Made by a program: the position numbers and the translations under genes
The notes under the pieces: generated by a model
The model's input: the letters and a program-made list of their open reading frames with translations, nothing else
The model's database searches: none
What the model was told of the DNA's origin: nothing
DNA from: Cryobacterium algoricola
GTDB lineage: Bacteria > Actinomycetota > Actinomycetes > Actinomycetales > Microbacteriaceae
DNA length: 64,000 nucleotides
Assembly: GCF_004402485.1 (NCBI RefSeq)
Contig: NZ_SOFG01000011.1
Location: 186,001 to 250,000, forward strand
Direction of reading: 5' to 3'
Shown here: positions 19,219 through 27,373 of the stretch, in pieces
Numbering within the stretch: position 1 is the stretch's first letter
Layout of the letters: each line of letters starts with the position of its first letter

Positions 19219-20001
19219 ATGGTTGTACCCACAGGCTCCCCCGCTCCGGTCCTGCAGGCGACGGATCTCGTCGCCGGCTACGTTCCCGGGGTCAATATCC
19301 TCAATGGCTGCAACCTGGATGTCTACCCGGGTGAGCTCATCGGAATCATCGGCCCGAACGGCGCCGGCAAGTCGACGCTGCTGAAGGCGCTGTTCGGACT
19401 CGTGTCCGTCCGCAGCGGCAGCGTCACGCTCAAGGGCGAGGACATCACCGGGTTCAAGGCGAACCGCCTCGTGCAGGCCGGTGTCGGCTTCGTCCCCCAG
19501 AACAACAACGTGTTCCCCTCGCTCACGATCGAGGAGAACCTGCAGATGGGCCTGTACCTGCGGCCCCGACTGCTCAGCGAGCGCCTCGACGCGATCTTCG
19601 ACCTGTTCCCCGCCCTCGCCGACCGCCGCACCCAGCGGGCCGGTTCGCTCTCCGGTGGTGAACGCCAGTCGGTCGCGATGGCGCGCGCACTCATGATGGA
19701 CCCCTCCGTGCTGCTCCTCGACGAGCCGTCCGCCGGACTGTCCCCCGTGCGTCAGGACGAGACCTTCATCCGCACCCGCCGGATCAACAAGACCGGCGTG
19801 ACGATCGTGATGGTCGAGCAGAACGCCCGCCGCTGCCTGCAGATCTGCGACCGCGGCTATGTGCTCGATCAGGGCCGCAACGCGTACACGGGCACCGGTC
19901 GCGAACTCGCGGACGACCCGAAGGTTATCGAGCTCTACCTCGGCACCCTCGCCAAGGATGTTGACGCCGAGAAGGACGACAAGCCCGTCACCATCGCTTG
20001 A
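19219..20001 (+). CDS. livF: branched-chain amino acid ABC ATP-binding protein LivF
   Basis: 260 residues. Walker A GPNGAGKST is at about 43-51, the signature LSGGERQ and Walker B LLLDEPSAGLSP are present. It starts 2 bp after the livG stop and is followed by a rho-independent terminator, closing the livHMGF operon. Confidence 0.94.
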   Translation: MVVPTGSPAPVLQATDLVAGYVPGVNILNGCNLDVYPGELIGIIGPNGAGKSTLLKALFGLVSVRSGSVTLKGEDITGFKANRLVQAGVGFVPQNNNVFPSLTIEENLQMGLYLRPRLLSERLDAIFDLFPALADRRTQRAGSLSGGERQSVAMARALMMDPSVLLLDEPSAGLSPVRQDETFIRTRRINKTGVTIVMVEQNARRCLQICDRGYVLDQGRNAYTGTGRELADDPKVIELYLGTLAKDVDAEKDDKPVTIA

Positions 20002-20034
20002 CCCGGGTCTTCCGGCCCACCCGCACGACCGAGA

Positions 20035-20075
20035 GGCCCGTGCCAGCCCCCCCTGAGGGCCGGTACGGGCCTTTT
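20035..20075 (+). terminator. livF terminator
   Basis: GGCCCGTGCC (20035-20044) pairs with GGTACGGGCC (20062-20071) and is followed by TTTT, 34 bp after the livF stop. Confidence 0.85.
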
Positions 20076-20169
20076 CGCGTCCCCGCCGGCATCCGCCCGC
20101 AACCGCGCCCGTCTGCGCAGCCCGCTCCCGAAACGGCAGGCGCGGCCTGCCGAAACCGGCGCGGGCGCA

Positions 20170-20304
20170 GCTGGCGTCGCTGGCGTCGCTGGCGTCGCTG
20201 GCGTCGCTGGCGTCGCTGGTGTCGCTGGTGTCGCTGGCGTCGCTGGCGTCGCTGGCGTCGCTGGCGTCGCTGGCGTCGCTGGCGTCGCTGGTGTCGCTGG
20301 CGTC
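20170..20304. repeat. 9-bp minisatellite, 15 units
   Basis: Fifteen uninterrupted copies of GCTGGCGTC, three of them carrying T instead of C (GCTGGTGTC). The array runs without a gap into the left arm of the palindrome at 20304. It lies in the 490-bp gap between livF and livK, which holds no gene I can support. Confidence 0.95.
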
Positions 20305-20366
20305 GCTGAGGTGTCGCAGATCGACGTTCGTGCGCCCGGCGAACGTCGATGTGCGACACCTCAGCG
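20304..20366. repeat. intergenic palindrome, family A copy 2
   Basis: Arms of 27 bp (20304-20330 and 20340-20366) pair with one mismatch around a 9-nt loop (TGCGCCCGG). The central part matches the copy at 12768-12824 nearly base for base. Confidence 0.92.
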
Positions 20367-20417
20367 GACGAGCGGATGCTGCCGCACCGGCGCACGCGCG
20401 GAGGCGGGTGCACCAAA

Positions 20418-20449
20418 GAGCGGGGCCGGGCTTTCGCCCGACCCCGCTC
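20418..20449 (-). terminator. livK terminator
   Basis: A 14-position stem with one mismatch (20418-20431 with 20436-20449, loop of 4) lies 42 bp after the livK stop. The U-run is weak (TTTGG). Confidence 0.75.
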
Positions 20450-20491
20450 CCTGTGTTCTTACGGCCTCAGCCGAAGATCAGCACTCTCCGA

Positions 20492-21826
20492 CTAGTAGGA
20501 GGTCTGTCCTTCGATGGCGGACTGCCAGACCGGCTTGTTGTCCTTGTCGAACTTGTAGATGCCGATGAAGGCGCTCGACGGCTCGTTGTGCGAGTTGAAC
20601 GGGCCGACGCCGGACTGTCCGACGTACTGGATGTCCGTTCCGGCGGTGACGAGCGGTGCACACTCGGCGTAGCTCTTGCACTTGGTGCCCTTGCCACTCG
20701 CGCCGGAGACGGCCGCGAGCTGCGCCTGGATGTCGGCGGAGACGGTGGACTTGGCCTTCAGCGCCGCGAGGGCGGAGAGGGTGGTCGCGTCGTAGGCCTC
20801 GGGGGCGTAGGAGAAGTCTCCGAGAGCCGCGTTCTGGGTGTCCTTGTACCAGGAGACGAGCTTGCCCTTGAATTCGTCGGCCGGGTATGCGCCGGGGATC
20901 GTGCCCTGTGCGCTGGTCAGCGTGCCGGCTTCGAAGTCCTTGCTGTAGTCGGCGGTGTTGCCGTCGGACAGGTAGACCTTGGAGAGGTCGACGCCCTGGG
21001 CCTTGAGCTCGGGGATGATCGACTTGGTCTCGTCGAAGGCGAGGATGACGATCGCGTCGGGGGTGGTCGCCTTGGCGGCGGTCACCTCGGACGAGAACGT
21101 GGTCTGGCCGGGGGGGAATTCCTGGCCGTTGCCCTTGCCGCCGTAGACGACGGTTCCGCCGGAGGCTTCGATGCTCTTCTGCGTGAAGTCGCGGAGGCCG
21201 GTGCCGTAGGAGTCGTTGAAGACCAGGAAGGCGACCTTGGCGTTGCCGTCACCCGTGATGAGCTGGCCGAGCGCGGAACCCTGGACCGAGTCCGGCGGTG
21301 CGGTGCGGAAGTAGAACGGACCGTAGCCGCTGAGCTTGGCCGAGGTGTTGGCCGGGGAGATCTGGACGATCTTCGCGGAGGCGAAAGAGTCGACGACGTT
21401 GAGCGAAACGCTCGAGGACGCCGCGCCGATGGCGACGGAGACCTTGGCCGCGATGAGCTTCTGGGCCGATGCTGTCGAGATCGTCAGGTCCGTGCTGTCA
21501 CCGGAGTCGGTGGCCAGGACGCAGGCGTCCTTGCCGTCGACGCCGCCGGCGGCGTTGATGTCGGAGACGGCGAGGCCAACGCCGGCGAGTTCCGGCGGGT
21601 TGAGATAGGCGAGGCTACCGGTGATCGGGAGGATCGAGCCGACGACCAGCGACTTGTCCGTGGACGCTCCGCTCGCACAAGCTGCGTCGGTGTACGAGGA
21701 CGAGGCCGCGGCCGAGGTCGTGGTAGCGGTAGAACCGCCGCCGGATGCACAACCGGAGAGCATGACGGCGATGACGCCTGCTCCCGCCACGATGGCGGTC
21801 CGGAGGGCGTGCTTGGATTTAATCAT
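20492..21826 (-). CDS. livK: branched-chain amino acid ABC substrate-binding lipoprotein
   Basis: 444 residues. The signal peptide ends in the lipobox LSGCASGG, so the protein is lipid-anchored outside the membrane. The remainder is a Leu/Ile/Val-binding (periplasmic-binding type 1) fold with ILPITGSLAYLNPP, VFNDSYGTGL and YAPEAYDATTLSALA. The ATG at 21826 is chosen because AAAGGG lies about 8 nt upstream. It converges on livHMGF and most likely supplies its substrate. Ligand specificity cannot be read from the sequence. Confidence 0.9.
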   Translation of the reverse strand: MIKSKHALRTAIVAGAGVIAVMLSGCASGGGSTATTTSAAASSSYTDAACASGASTDKSLVVGSILPITGSLAYLNPPELAGVGLAVSDINAAGGVDGKDACVLATDSGDSTDLTISTASAQKLIAAKVSVAIGAASSSVSLNVVDSFASAKIVQISPANTSAKLSGYGPFYFRTAPPDSVQGSALGQLITGDGNAKVAFLVFNDSYGTGLRDFTQKSIEASGGTVVYGGKGNGQEFPPGQTTFSSEVTAAKATTPDAIVILAFDETKSIIPELKAQGVDLSKVYLSDGNTADYSKDFEAGTLTSAQGTIPGAYPADEFKGKLVSWYKDTQNAALGDFSYAPEAYDATTLSALAALKAKSTVSADIQAQLAAVSGASGKGTKCKSYAECAPLVTAGTDIQYVGQSGVGPFNSHNEPSSAFIGIYKFDKDNKPVWQSAIEGQTSY

Positions 21827-22012
21827 CCTGGGTACCCTTTCATCTTGCACGCGTCAGTACGCCTCCGGGTGAGGCCCACTCGCGTTATTAGGCTCCAACC
21901 TAGGATCACTTTGTTTCGAGGATGTTTTCTTGCCGTGCAAAGAGAACATCGTTAGCGATTCGTGACACCACCGGCACTTGCTCTGGGGGACGCCCTCCGA
22001 CGAGGTCCTGTA

Positions 22013-22774
22013 CTAAGAGCGTCGTCCGGTCACGCCCTGGTAGGCGATCTGCTTCTTTTCACCGAGCGCGGTGTGGCATGTTGCCCAAGAAGTGCACACC
22101 GAGTCACCGTGGCTGACCCGATCGAGGGCCGGGGCGATCGAGGGCCCGCCATCGTCGCCTGCCTCGGCCGCGGCGAGCGCCGCGAGCACCACCCCGTCGA
22201 AGGCTTCCCCGCCTCCGGCGGTGTCGGCGAGCCCAGGATCCGAGGTGCGCAGGCGCACCGCGAAGGCTTCGTCCGCCGCGAGCGGAGTGCCGCCGTTCGT
22301 GAAATCGTTCAGCGGCAGGAGGGCGATTCCCGCGGCGACCACGGACGCCGAGACCTCGGCGGGCACGGCGCTCGTCGCGTCCCAGAGAACGAGGTCGACG
22401 TGTCGGGCCACCAGGTCGGCGACCGCGACCGCGACATTGCCGGTCGAGTTCCGATGCACGAGCTGGATCGGCAGGGTGCCGGGCAGGGCCTGTTCGAGGA
22501 TCTCACGGGCGGCCAGCTCGGTGCCCGCGACCTGCGCGGCACCGGTCACGGCGACTCCCGCTTCCCCGGTCATCGGGAACAGCGTGCCGATCAACAGGGT
22601 GCCGTCGCCGGTGGGCGCAATCGTTGCAGCGACGCTCGGGGTGCTCGTCACGGCGACAGGGGCGCCACTCGCGGTGCAGCCGGTCAGCAGCAGCGCGGCG
22701 GCCACGGTGAGCGTGAGGCCGGCAGACGTGCGGCCCCGAGGGCGCGAGGTGAGGGTCGTGGGCGGAAAGGGCAT
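22013..22774 (-). CDS. shortened second substrate-binding lipoprotein
   Basis: 253 residues with a lipobox (LLLTGCTAS). The first about 150 residues resemble the first lobe of LivK-type binding proteins (LFPMTGEAGVAVTGAAQVA, NSTGNVAVAVADLVA). The text then jumps to a segment like the LivK C-terminal region (AFDGVVLAALAAAE, CTSWATC) and stops at YQGVTGRRS. Compared with livK about 130 central residues and the final about 40 are missing. The ATG at 22774 has AAAGGA 6 nt upstream. It may be a degenerate paralogue or a reduced ligand-sensing protein. Confidence 0.65.
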   Translation of the reverse strand: MPFPPTTLTSRPRGRTSAGLTLTVAAALLLTGCTASGAPVAVTSTPSVAATIAPTGDGTLLIGTLFPMTGEAGVAVTGAAQVAGTELAAREILEQALPGTLPIQLVHRNSTGNVAVAVADLVARHVDLVLWDATSAVPAEVSASVVAAGIALLPLNDFTNGGTPLAADEAFAVRLRTSDPGLADTAGGGEAFDGVVLAALAAAEAGDDGGPSIAPALDRVSHGDSVCTSWATCHTALGEKKQIAYQGVTGRRS

Positions 22775-22819
22775 CCGTGGTCCTTTCACAGGTGGGGAAT
22801 GCCTCGAGCGTATCGCCGG

Positions 22820-23749
22820 TCAGAGGGGTTCGGGGGATGCTCGCCGCGGGGCGCGTCCGGTGGCGACCATGTCGACCGTGAGGATCACGAGCGCGACCCA
22901 GACGAGCCCGAAGCCGACCCAGCGCTCCGGCGGCATGGGCTCGCCCAGGATGAACACGCCGACGAGGAACTGCAGCACCGGCGCCACGAACTGCACGAGG
23001 CCGAGCAGGCTGAGCGGCAGGCGGCGGGCGGCCGCGGCGAAGAACAACAGCGGGACGGCCGTCACGACGCCCGTCGACACGAGGCCGACGGTGTGCCAGG
23101 GCGACACCGTTCCGAAGGTGAGCCCGGTCATGGCGCCCACGATCAGGAGTTCCGCGATCGCGATCGGCATCAGCCAGGCGGTCTCGAGGGTGAGGCCGGT
23201 GAGTGCCCCGACGCCGGGGCCTACGTTCTTCTTGATCAGCCCGTAGAACCCGAAGGACAGGGCGAGGACGAGCGAGATCCACGGCAGCGCCCCGTAGCCG
23301 AGGGTGAGCACGAGCACGGCGGCCGCACTGATCGCCACCGCGATCCACTGGATGCGCCGCAAGCGCTCGTGCAGAACGAAGACGCCCAGCAGTACCGTGA
23401 CGATCGGGTTCATGAAGTAGCCGAGGGCGGCTTCGACGACGTGCCCGGTCAGCGTCGCAAAGACGTAGGTCTGCCAGTTGACGAAGATCAGGAGACCGGC
23501 CAGGCCCATCACCCAGACCGTCTTCGGGCGGCGGAGCACCACGAGCAGGGCGGGCCAGCCCCGGGTGGCGGTGATCAGGGCGAGGCAGAAGACGAGCGAG
23601 AAGAGCACCCGCCAGGCCACGACTTCGAAGGGTCCCGTGGGGTGCAGCAGCAGGAAGAAGAGCGGGAGCAGGCCCCAGAGGCCGTACGCTGCGATCGCGA
23701 ATCCGAGTCCGCTGGTCGGCTCGACCGGCTGGTTCCGTGTCCTGCTCAC
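22820..23749 (-). CDS. rarD: RarD-type EamA family transporter
   Basis: 309 residues with ten predicted membrane helices. RarD hallmarks include AYGLWGLLPLFF near the N-terminus, NWQTYVFATLTGHVVEAALGY and PLLFFAAAARRLPLSLLG. The transported substrate of RarD is not established. GTG start with AGGGGA about 6 nt upstream. Confidence 0.9.
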   Translation of the reverse strand: MSRTRNQPVEPTSGLGFAIAAYGLWGLLPLFFLLLHPTGPFEVVAWRVLFSLVFCLALITATRGWPALLVVLRRPKTVWVMGLAGLLIFVNWQTYVFATLTGHVVEAALGYFMNPIVTVLLGVFVLHERLRRIQWIAVAISAAAVLVLTLGYGALPWISLVLALSFGFYGLIKKNVGPGVGALTGLTLETAWLMPIAIAELLIVGAMTGLTFGTVSPWHTVGLVSTGVVTAVPLLFFAAAARRLPLSLLGLVQFVAPVLQFLVGVFILGEPMPPERWVGFGLVWVALVILTVDMVATGRAPRRASPEPL

Positions 23750-23775
23750 GACGATTCCCCTTCACGGGCGTGCTC

Positions 23776-23805
23776 TGCGTTGGCGTGCCCTGCGTTGGCG
23801 TGCCC
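23776..23805. repeat. 15-bp perfect tandem duplication
   Basis: TGCGTTGGCGTGCCC occurs twice in tandem in the gap between rarD and groES, preceded by a partial copy. Confidence 0.8.
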
Positions 23806-23840
23806 TGGGTGCTGCGTGCCGCGTCGAAGCGGGCCTGGGG

Positions 23841-23883
23841 AACACAAAATCCCGGATGAACAGGCCATCCGGGATTTTGTGTT
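23841..23883 (-). terminator. groES terminator
   Basis: Perfect 18-bp arms (23841-23858 and 23866-23883) with a 7-nt loop lie 45 bp past the groES stop. The AT-rich base of the stem gives A- and T-tracts for both strands. Confidence 0.85.
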
Positions 23884-23928
23884 GTTCGTACTTATACTGC
23901 GATCGTGCGTGGCGCCTGGGAGGATTCC

Positions 23929-24225
23929 CTAGCGGACGACGACGGCGAGCACGTCGCGTGCGGAGAGGACGAGGAGATCGTCGCCACCGAACTTGACCTC
24001 GGTTCCGCCGTACTTGGAGTAGATGACCTTGTCGCCCACGGCAATGTCGAGCGGGATGCGGTTGCCGTTGTCGTCGATGCGGCCGGGGCCGACGGCGACA
24101 ACTTCGCCCTCCTGGGGCTTTTCCTTGGCAGTGTCAGGGATGACCAGACCTGATGCGGTGGTCTGCTCGGCGTCGACCTGCTTGATGACGATGCGATCCT
24201 CGAGCGGCTTGATGGAGACCGACAC
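23929..24225 (-). CDS. groES: co-chaperonin GroES (Cpn10)
   Basis: 98 residues with the Cpn10 pattern [12 protein letters not shown], mobile loop [19 protein letters not shown] and [25 protein letters not shown]. It caps the GroEL chamber. The GTG start is preceded by AAAGAGGT. No groEL follows; a terminator comes directly after, so the chaperonin gene must be elsewhere. CIRCE-type sites upstream suggest HrcA heat-shock control. Confidence 0.97.
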   Translation of the reverse strand: MSVSIKPLEDRIVIKQVDAEQTTASGLVIPDTAKEKPQEGEVVAVGPGRIDDNGNRIPLDIAVGDKVIYSKYGGTEVKFGGDDLLVLSARDVLAVVVR

Positions 24226-24272
24226 GGTTGACCTCTTTCTTAGCTAAGACTTGGTTGGCAGACTCACAGCGA

Positions 24273-24327
24273 GAGTGCTAACAGCGAGTTTAGGGCGCAT
24301 CTGGCACTCACGCAATGTGAGTGCCAG
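24273..24327. promoter_or_regulatory. CIRCE-type heat-shock operator and half-site
   Basis: CTGGCACTC (24301-24309) and GAGTGCCAG (24319-24327) are separated by exactly 9 bp, the CIRCE spacing; consensus arms are TTAGCACTC and GAGTGCTAA. A further perfect half-site GAGTGCTAA lies at 24273-24281. Both are upstream of groES, so HrcA repression is expected. Confidence 0.8.
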
Positions 24328-24375
24328 ACTCGGGCGTTCCGGGCGCGGCGGCCGCGGCTTGATATCGTTTGGACA

Positions 24376-25590
24376 ATGGACCGCTCCGAGCTTGTCGACC
24401 TCTTGTCCCCCGATGGGCTGCGCCTGCTGGACTCGCTTCCGCCCTGGGACAACGCCTCCGATGTGGTGCGCCTGGTCAGCGACCTGCGGAAGGCCGGCCA
24501 CCCGCAGGGTCTTGTGACCGCGGTGCTCGGCCAGTCCCGGCTGCGCGCGAAGGCCGTGGCCAAGTTCGGCGACTTCGCCGGGCGGATGCTGTTCACCGAG
24601 GCCGGTCTCGAACAGGCCACCCGCCTGAACGTCGCCGCACTGCACGCCGGCCGGTTCGCGGCGGCCGGCCTGAACCGGGTCGCCGATCTCGGCAGCGGGA
24701 TCGGCAGCGACTCGATGGCCCTCGCCGCCCTCGACATCCTGGTGACCGCCGTGGACACCGACGAGGTCACGGCAGCGGTCGCAAGCTACAACCTCGCTCC
24801 CTTCGACAATGCGAGCGTCGTGCACGGTGACGCGGAGACCTTCGACCTGACCGGCTTCGATGCGGCCTGGCTCGACCCGGCCCGTCGCACGGCCGGGCAC
24901 ACCAACACCTCCCGGCTGACCCGTCCGGAAGACTATTCGCCGAATCTCGACTTCGTCTTCGGCCTGAGCGAGCGGATGCCGATCGGCGTGAAACTCGGTC
25001 CGGGCCACGACCGCGACGCCATTCCCGCAGCCGCGGAAGCACAGTGGGTGTCGGTGGACGGAAAGCTCGTGGAGATGGGACTCTGGTTCGGCGCCCTCGC
25101 TCGCGACGGCATCCGCCGCTCGGCGCTGCTTCTGGGCAGGGCAGGCAGTCATGAGCTCACCGCGGCGGCCGACAGCGTCGACGTCGACAGTGTGGCCGGC
25201 GAGGCGGGCGTTCCGGGGAGCTACCTCTACGAACCGGACGGGGCCGTGATCCGGGCGCGACTGATCGGTGATCTGGCCCGCAGCCTGGACGCGCTGATGC
25301 TCGGGGAGGGCATCGCCTATCTCAGCTCCGAATCCCTGCACGAGACCCCGTTCGCGACCGCGTTCCGGGTGCTCGAGTCGCTGCCGGTGGACGAGAAGAA
25401 GCTGCGGCTCGCGCTCAAGGAGCGCCGGATCGGCACGCTCGAGATCAAAAAGCGCGGCGTGGACGTGGATCCGGCCGTGCTGCGCACCCGGCTGAAGCTG
25501 CACGGCCCCGAGTCGGCGACGCTGGTGCTCACCCGGGCGGGCGGGCGCAGGCTCGCCCTGCTCGTGGAGCGGGTGCAGCCGCCGCGCTGA
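24376..25590 (+). CDS. class I SAM methyltransferase with THUMP-like C-terminal domain
   Basis: 404 residues. The SAM-binding motif VADLGSGIGSDSMALAA is at about 102-118 and the motif with catalytic-site character is AAWLDPARR near 170. The C-terminal about 80 residues (HETPFATAFRVLESLPVDEKKLR) match the THUMP-like domain found in actinobacterial methyltransferases next to groES. The substrate is unknown but probably RNA. It diverges from groES across the CIRCE region. Confidence 0.85.
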   Translation: MDRSELVDLLSPDGLRLLDSLPPWDNASDVVRLVSDLRKAGHPQGLVTAVLGQSRLRAKAVAKFGDFAGRMLFTEAGLEQATRLNVAALHAGRFAAAGLNRVADLGSGIGSDSMALAALDILVTAVDTDEVTAAVASYNLAPFDNASVVHGDAETFDLTGFDAAWLDPARRTAGHTNTSRLTRPEDYSPNLDFVFGLSERMPIGVKLGPGHDRDAIPAAAEAQWVSVDGKLVEMGLWFGALARDGIRRSALLLGRAGSHELTAAADSVDVDSVAGEAGVPGSYLYEPDGAVIRARLIGDLARSLDALMLGEGIAYLSSESLHETPFATAFRVLESLPVDEKKLRLALKERRIGTLEIKKRGVDVDPAVLRTRLKLHGPESATLVLTRAGGRRLALLVERVQPPR

Positions 25591-25594
25591 CCTC

Positions 25595-26002
25595 TCAGTG
25601 CGGGATGGGGCTGATGCCCTGGCTGATCAGCACGATCCAGCCCGCGGCGATGACGAGGCCGGCGAGGCCGGTGCCGAGGCCCCAGGCCCAGATCGAGACG
25701 GCCGGGCGTTCGGTGCGGCTCGCCCAGATGGCGAGCACGACGGCGGCGAGCGAGAGCGGCGCGGTCCAGACCACGAAAACGGCACCGGCGAGGCCGACGG
25801 CGCCGAACCCGAGGGACGCGACGGAGAGCGCGCGCCGTCTGGCGAGGGCGCGCAGCTCGGACTCGGTGTAGACGTAGGGCACCCACTCGGTGGGGGCCGT
25901 GACGGTTGACGCGTAGTCGAGTTCGCCGGTGACCTCCTCCGGCGGGCGCGTCAGCGCGAACCGGAGGTCGTCGCCGGCGGCCGGGTGTCGTGCATCCGTC
26001 AC
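25595..26002 (-). CDS. small membrane protein
   Basis: 135 residues, GTG start. A hydrophilic N-terminal 55 residues precede about three membrane helices (about 57-80, 80-100 and 105-127). The layout resembles DUF4190 proteins. Function unknown; it converges on the methyltransferase gene. Confidence 0.6.
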   Translation of the reverse strand: MTDARHPAAGDDLRFALTRPPEEVTGELDYASTVTAPTEWVPYVYTESELRALARRRALSVASLGFGAVGLAGAVFVVWTAPLSLAAVVLAIWASRTERPAVSIWAWGLGTGLAGLVIAAGWIVLISQGISPIPH

Positions 26003-26044
26003 TGCGGCCTCCCGGTCCGGTCACTGCGCCCAGGGAACGGGCTC

Positions 26045-26662
26045 TCAGCGATAGTAGTTGGTACTCGGCATGCTTGCGAAGATGAGCACCCAGACGACGA
26101 TGCTCAACAGGGCGAGGGCGACGCCGACGATGCCGGTGATCAGGCCGGTCAGCCAGAGCCCCCTGGCGTATGGTTCTTTGGTGCGTCCGAGGGCCCCGAG
26201 CACGATCGCCGCGGCCGGCAACAGCAGGGCGAGCACCCCGCCGACGAAGGGGATGAAGGCGACGGGGAGGCCCAGCAGCCCGACGACGCCCGAGACGAGC
26301 GAGAGGATGCTGAGCACCGGCTGGCGGGTCGCCGCCTGCGCCCCCGGGGCGGGAGGGTACGGGTACCCGGAACCGAGAGGCTGCGGTGACGACGGGCCGG
26401 ACTCCGGCGGGCCGACGGGAGGCGGGCCGACGGGAGGCGGGCCGACGGGAGAGTCCCCGAGCGGCGGGCCGGCGGCAGAACCCATGAAGGGCGGGCCGGC
26501 GGGCGGGCCGGAGGCAGAATCCGCGGGGGGCGTTCCGGCGGACTCGCCACGCGGAATCTGTGGGACCTCGGGCACCTCGGGCACGTGCGGCACGTCGGGC
26601 ACCTGCGGGACCTCCGGAACCGGAGGGAGTCCCGAGGCGCGCGGAGCATTCACATCACTCAT
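26045..26662 (-). CDS. Pro-rich DUF4190-like membrane protein
   Basis: 205 residues. The first about 110 residues are Pro/Gly/Val-rich with short tandem repeats (PEVPQVPDVPHVP and GPPPVGPPPVGPP, the latter from a 15-bp DNA repeat near 26400-26450). Two or three helices follow at about 118-150 and 170-195. AAAGGA lies 7 nt before the ATG. Such proteins are common in Micrococcales; the Pro-rich part is likely cytoplasmic. Function unknown. Confidence 0.65.
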   Translation of the reverse strand: MSDVNAPRASGLPPVPEVPQVPDVPHVPEVPEVPQIPRGESAGTPPADSASGPPAGPPFMGSAAGPPLGDSPVGPPPVGPPPVGPPESGPSSPQPLGSGYPYPPAPGAQAATRQPVLSILSLVSGVVGLLGLPVAFIPFVGGVLALLLPAAAIVLGALGRTKEPYARGLWLTGLITGIVGVALALLSIVVWVLIFASMPSTNYYR

Positions 26663-26750
26663 GAGCTGTTCCTTTCCACTGCATTGGCGGGCCGGTGGCC
26701 ACGACAGGTCAGCGTCAACGACGGGTCAGCGATGACGGGCCGCTGGGGCC

Positions 26751-27230
26751 TCAGTAGCTGGAGTATCCGCTGTTCGAGGTCGTGGCGATCAGGACGATGA
26801 AGAGGATTATCAGGACTATCTCGGCGACGAGGCGCACGTAGCCGAGCGCGAGGCCGGCGATCGCGAGGCCGCGACCCTTCTCCCCGGTCTTCTTGATCTG
26901 GCTGAGCGCGATGTGGCCGGTGATGATCGCGGCGAGGGAAATGAAGAACGCCGAGACAAGTGAGACGATCGCTAGGACGTTGTACTTGTCCTGGGCGAGG
27001 GGCTGGCCGTAGGGCTGCTGACCGTACTGCTGCTGGCCGTAGGGCTGCTGCTGGCCGTATGCGTCGGGTGCGCCGTACGCCGGTGCGGCGGGCGCCTGAT
27101 ATGCCGGAACTTCGGGAGCCTGGTACGCCGGTGCGGCGGGCGCCTGATATGCCGGCGCTTCGGGAGCCTGGTAGATCGGGGGCTGGTTCACCGGGGGCGG
27201 GGTAACCGGGGGCTGGTTCGGGTCGGTCAT
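26751..27230 (-). CDS. Pro/Gln/Tyr-rich DUF4190 membrane protein
   Basis: 159 residues. The N-terminal half repeats YQAP(E/A)(A/V)PA and PYGQQQ units. The C-terminal half has two helices (LAIVSLVSAFFISLAAIITG and VAEIVLIILFIVLIA) around IKKTGEKGRGLAIAGL, the DUF4190 signature. The ATG at 27230 has AAAGGAG 8 nt upstream. A promoter with an operator-like repeat lies just upstream. It probably belongs with the two other small membrane proteins downstream. Confidence 0.8.
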   Translation of the reverse strand: MTDPNQPPVTPPPVNQPPIYQAPEAPAYQAPAAPAYQAPEVPAYQAPAAPAYGAPDAYGQQQPYGQQQYGQQPYGQPLAQDKYNVLAIVSLVSAFFISLAAIITGHIALSQIKKTGEKGRGLAIAGLALGYVRLVAEIVLIILFIVLIATTSNSGYSSY

Positions 27231-27264
27231 GACTAACGGCTCCTTTGGGCTTCGATCAGCTGGC

Positions 27265-27300
27265 GGTGCCATAGTGGCACCCTCATTGAACGGGTGTCAA
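27265..27300 (-). promoter_or_regulatory. promoter with overlapping inverted repeat
   Basis: On the minus strand TTGACA (27295-27300) and CACTAT (27271-27276) are 18 bp apart, upstream of the DUF4190 gene. A perfect repeat GGTGCCA-TAG-TGGCACC (27265-27281) covers the -10, suggesting repressor control. Confidence 0.5.
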
Positions 27301-27373
27301 CGCCCATGACTCGCCATGTCTGTTGTGCCCAGCGTATCGCGGATGCACAGGAACCTGAGATGGGGCGCGGTTT

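Noticed and set aside
20170..20304. Possible CRISPR array
   Set aside because: Units are 9 bp, contiguous and without spacers, and no cas gene is near; it is a minisatellite.
19988..20416. Arg/Gln-repeat protein encoded across the minisatellite
   Set aside because: An artefact of translating the 9-bp repeat; no ribosome site and frames shift into the palindrome.
23929..24225. groES as a truncated groESL operon
   Set aside because: A perfect terminator follows groES directly, so a lone groES is the normal unit here rather than a broken operon.
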